Assembly: GCA_020432595.1 (NCBI GenBank)
Contig: JAGQGA010000186.1
Span: 1-9,005 of the forward strand
DNA length: 9,005 nt
Direction: 5' to 3'
Source: Anaerolineales bacterium
Lineage (GTDB): Bacteria; Chloroflexota; Anaerolineae; Promineifilales; Promineifilaceae
Positions 7,921-9,005 of the stretch are shown in pieces; position 1 is the first letter of the stretch; the number at the start of each line of letters is the position of its first letter. Position numbers and translations under genes: made by a program. Under the pieces are notes generated by a model. That model made no database searches. It worked only from the letters and a program-made list of their open reading frames with translations, and was not told the DNA's origin.

Positions 7921-8734
7921 CGCATTTTGTGGCTACATAAACTGTCGGGCAAAGTTTACCCAACATCTGGTAAACACCCCAGTGGCAATCGGCTAACTCG
8001 ACTAAGTAATCAAGCTCACCCACTTGGGCAATAAGCGCGTCGCGGTTGCGACGCAGCCGCGCCAACCGCAAAAGCTGCTGGCTTGTCAGGCAAGTGCCAT
8101 CCTCTTCCCAATGCTCACGCCACTCACTGTCTACCTGGTCAATCTGATCAATGACAAACCCGGCCTGGTGCAGGCCAGCCTCCAGATATGCGTGGGACAT
8201 ATTTTGCGGCGTGATCACTAGTGTTTCAAAGAGCCACTGCGCTTCCAGTGGCTCCAGCTTGTCGGTGGCAAGGGTGACGTAAATGAGCAGCCGGCCGCCA
8301 GGTTGCAGCACGCGGGCAAATTCGGCCAGAGTTTGGTGCAATTTGGGTGGATGACCCAGCACATCGCGGCACCAAACGGCCGTAAATGCCCCACTCGGCA
8401 GCGGCAAATCCTGAATGTCCCCTTGAACGGCCGTTACCCGACCCACCATCTCCCGTTCTGCCATGACCTTCTGGGCATTAACCACATTGCGCGTCACCAG
8501 ATCCACCCCCACCGCCTGGTAGCCAAACCGCGCCACCAGTTCGCAGGTATGCTTGGTGTCGCGGCAGCCGGCATCCAGCACCAACGACCCTGCCGCCAGC
8601 CCCAACGCCCCCATTTTGTCATACAGCATCGTCGCCGGGCGCGGCTGTAAGCTGCGGTTCACCAATGCGTCAAATTCTTCCTCACGAACGGCCGTTTCCC
8701 CATATACCTCGGCCACTGTCCGATTATTACCCAT
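7916..8734 (-). CDS. Class I SAM-dependent methyltransferase, substrate unknown
   Basis: This 272-residue cytosolic protein has a Rossmann-type methyltransferase domain of the Methyltransf_11/UbiE-like kind at about residues 45-160. Motif I is LVLDAGCRDTKHT (51-63), the acidic end of strand 2 is VGVDLV with D78, motif II/III is GDIQDLP (105-111) followed by AFTAVWCRDVLGH, and the post-motif is LQPGGRLLIY (143-152). Motif I is unusual: the canonical D-x-G-x-G-x-G reads D-A-G-C-R-D-T, so two glycines are replaced. The C-terminal 110 residues are helical and would hold the acceptor specificity, which I cannot assign. The longest ORF starts 6 codons upstream at TTG 8752, but a perfect AGGAGGT directly before ATG 8734 fixes the start. 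It is 27 bases downstream of the acyl-CoA dehydrogenase, so probably co-transcribed with it. The neighbours do not reveal a substrate. Confidence 0.85.
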   Translation of the reverse strand: MGNNRTVAEVYGETAVREEEFDALVNRSLQPRPATMLYDKMGALGLAAGSLVLDAGCRDTKHTCELVARFGYQAVGVDLVTRNVVNAQKVMAEREMVGRVTAVQGDIQDLPLPSGAFTAVWCRDVLGHPPKLHQTLAEFARVLQPGGRLLIYVTLATDKLEPLEAQWLFETLVITPQNMSHAYLEAGLHQAGFVIDQIDQVDSEWREHWEEDGTCLTSQQLLRLARLRRNRDALIAQVGELDYLVELADCHWGVYQMLGKLCPTVYVATKCV

Positions 8735-8738
8735 GTTC

Positions 8739-8745
8739 ACCTCCT
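8739..8745 (-). promoter_or_regulatory. Strong ribosome binding site that sets the methyltransferase start
   Basis: On the minus strand, AGGAGGT is followed by GAAC and then ATG at 8734. It lies inside the longer ORF that begins at TTG 8752 or ATG 8749, and neither of those starts has a Shine-Dalgarno sequence. Confidence 0.85.
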
Positions 8746-8761
8746 GCATCAATAGGACGCT

Positions 8762-9005
8762 TTATGTGCCAGGTGCTTTGAAAATACCTGCCACGTCGTG
8801 TGTTTGCGGCAACGGCCGTTTTAACACCCCCACCGCAATCCCCAGCCGCTGAATTTCGGCCGAGCCACCTGCCAGCGTAAACGCCCGCGCATCTCGGAAC
8901 ATGCGCTCCACCGGGTGGTGACGGCCATATCCCTCGGCTCCTAGTAGTTGAATGGCGACGCTCGTTACACGAATTGCCATCTCCGAGGCAAACACCTTGG
9001 CTACA
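8762..9005 (-). CDS. Acyl-CoA dehydrogenase, C-terminal fragment (5' end outside window)
   Basis: The last 80 residues of an FAD-dependent acyl-CoA dehydrogenase, which introduces the alpha-beta double bond into an acyl-CoA and passes electrons to ETF. The visible part is the end of the C-terminal helical domain: AKVFASEMAIRV, then LLGAEGYGRHHPVERMFRDAR, then LAGGSAEIQRLGIA. These are the family's conserved G-x-GY, P-x-ER-x-x-RDAR and G-x-x-EIQR motifs. The frame stays open to base 9005, so the protein continues upstream and an apparent GTG start at 8995 is an internal Val. The position occupied by the catalytic Glu in medium- and short-chain enzymes (YEGTSEIQ) is Gly here (AGGSAEIQ). Isovaleryl- and long-chain-type enzymes carry the Glu elsewhere, so this probably points to that class, but the rest of the protein is not visible. 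A tail of about 20 residues follows the last motif. It is the most upstream visible member of a likely minus-strand operon. Confidence 0.9.
   Translation of the reverse strand, partial: VAKVFASEMAIRVTSVAIQLLGAEGYGRHHPVERMFRDARAFTLAGGSAEIQRLGIAVGVLKRPLPQTHDVAGIFKAPGT

Larger units (their letters stand above)
134..8820. repeat. Dispersed palindrome family AACGGCCGTT, 13 copies
   Basis: The full 10-mer AACGGCCGTT is at 134-143, 245-254, 1235-1244, 2975-2984, 4411-4420, 4765-4774, 6022-6031, 8426-8435, 8687-8696 and 8811-8820. The 8-bp core ACGGCCGT alone is at 6689-6696, 7526-7533 and 8376-8383. Three copies extend to the 12-mer AAACGGCCGTTT (1234-1245, 4764-4775, 6021-6032). All copies lie in coding sequence. 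Near-matches also occur, for example CCGGCCGTTT at 7701-7710. Four copies fall within 8376-8820. The coordinates given are the outer span of the family, not a continuous element. Confidence 0.9.

Overview
The window looks like ordinary chromosome from a GC-rich, free-living bacterium. Multidomain Ser/Thr kinase-ATPase-TPR proteins in tandem, a stand-alone M20 dipeptidase and an acyl-CoA dehydrogenase together suggest a Chloroflexota (Anaerolineae-like) genome. That placement is inferred from gene style, not from a marker gene. No RNA gene, CRISPR array, insertion sequence or phage gene was found, and there is no non-coding stretch longer than about 60 bases.

Plus strand, bases 1-6484: two paralogous giant regulators lie head to tail and overlap by a few bases. 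The first is cut by the left window edge, so only the end of its kinase domain is visible. The second is complete (1174 codons). Both have the order Ser/Thr protein kinase, AAA_16/STAND-type ATPase, then a long TPR-like helical C-terminus. The kinase-ATPase part is well conserved between them and the C-terminal half is strongly diverged. This is the pattern expected if one switch module has been duplicated and given a different sensor.

Minus strand, bases 9005-6488: three genes run the other way and are probably co-transcribed. In transcription order they are an acyl-CoA dehydrogenase (C-terminal end only), a class I SAM-dependent methyltransferase, and an M20-family dipeptidase. Shine-Dalgarno sequences show that the methyltransferase and dipeptidase start 6 and 14 codons inside their longest ORFs. 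A 10-bp inverted repeat enclosing a 12-bp perfect palindrome fills most of the gap between these two genes. The dipeptidase converges with the second kinase gene, with only 3 bp between the two stop codons.

The most striking signal is not a gene. The palindrome ACGGCCGT occurs 13 times in 9 kb, ten of them as the full 10-mer AACGGCCGTT, where about 0.2 and 0.01 would be expected by chance. It occurs in all five genes and on both coding strands, and nine copies sit in the phase that encodes Thr-Ala-Val. It resembles the cyanobacterial HIP1 type of highly iterated palindrome and is the main candidate here for something undescribed.
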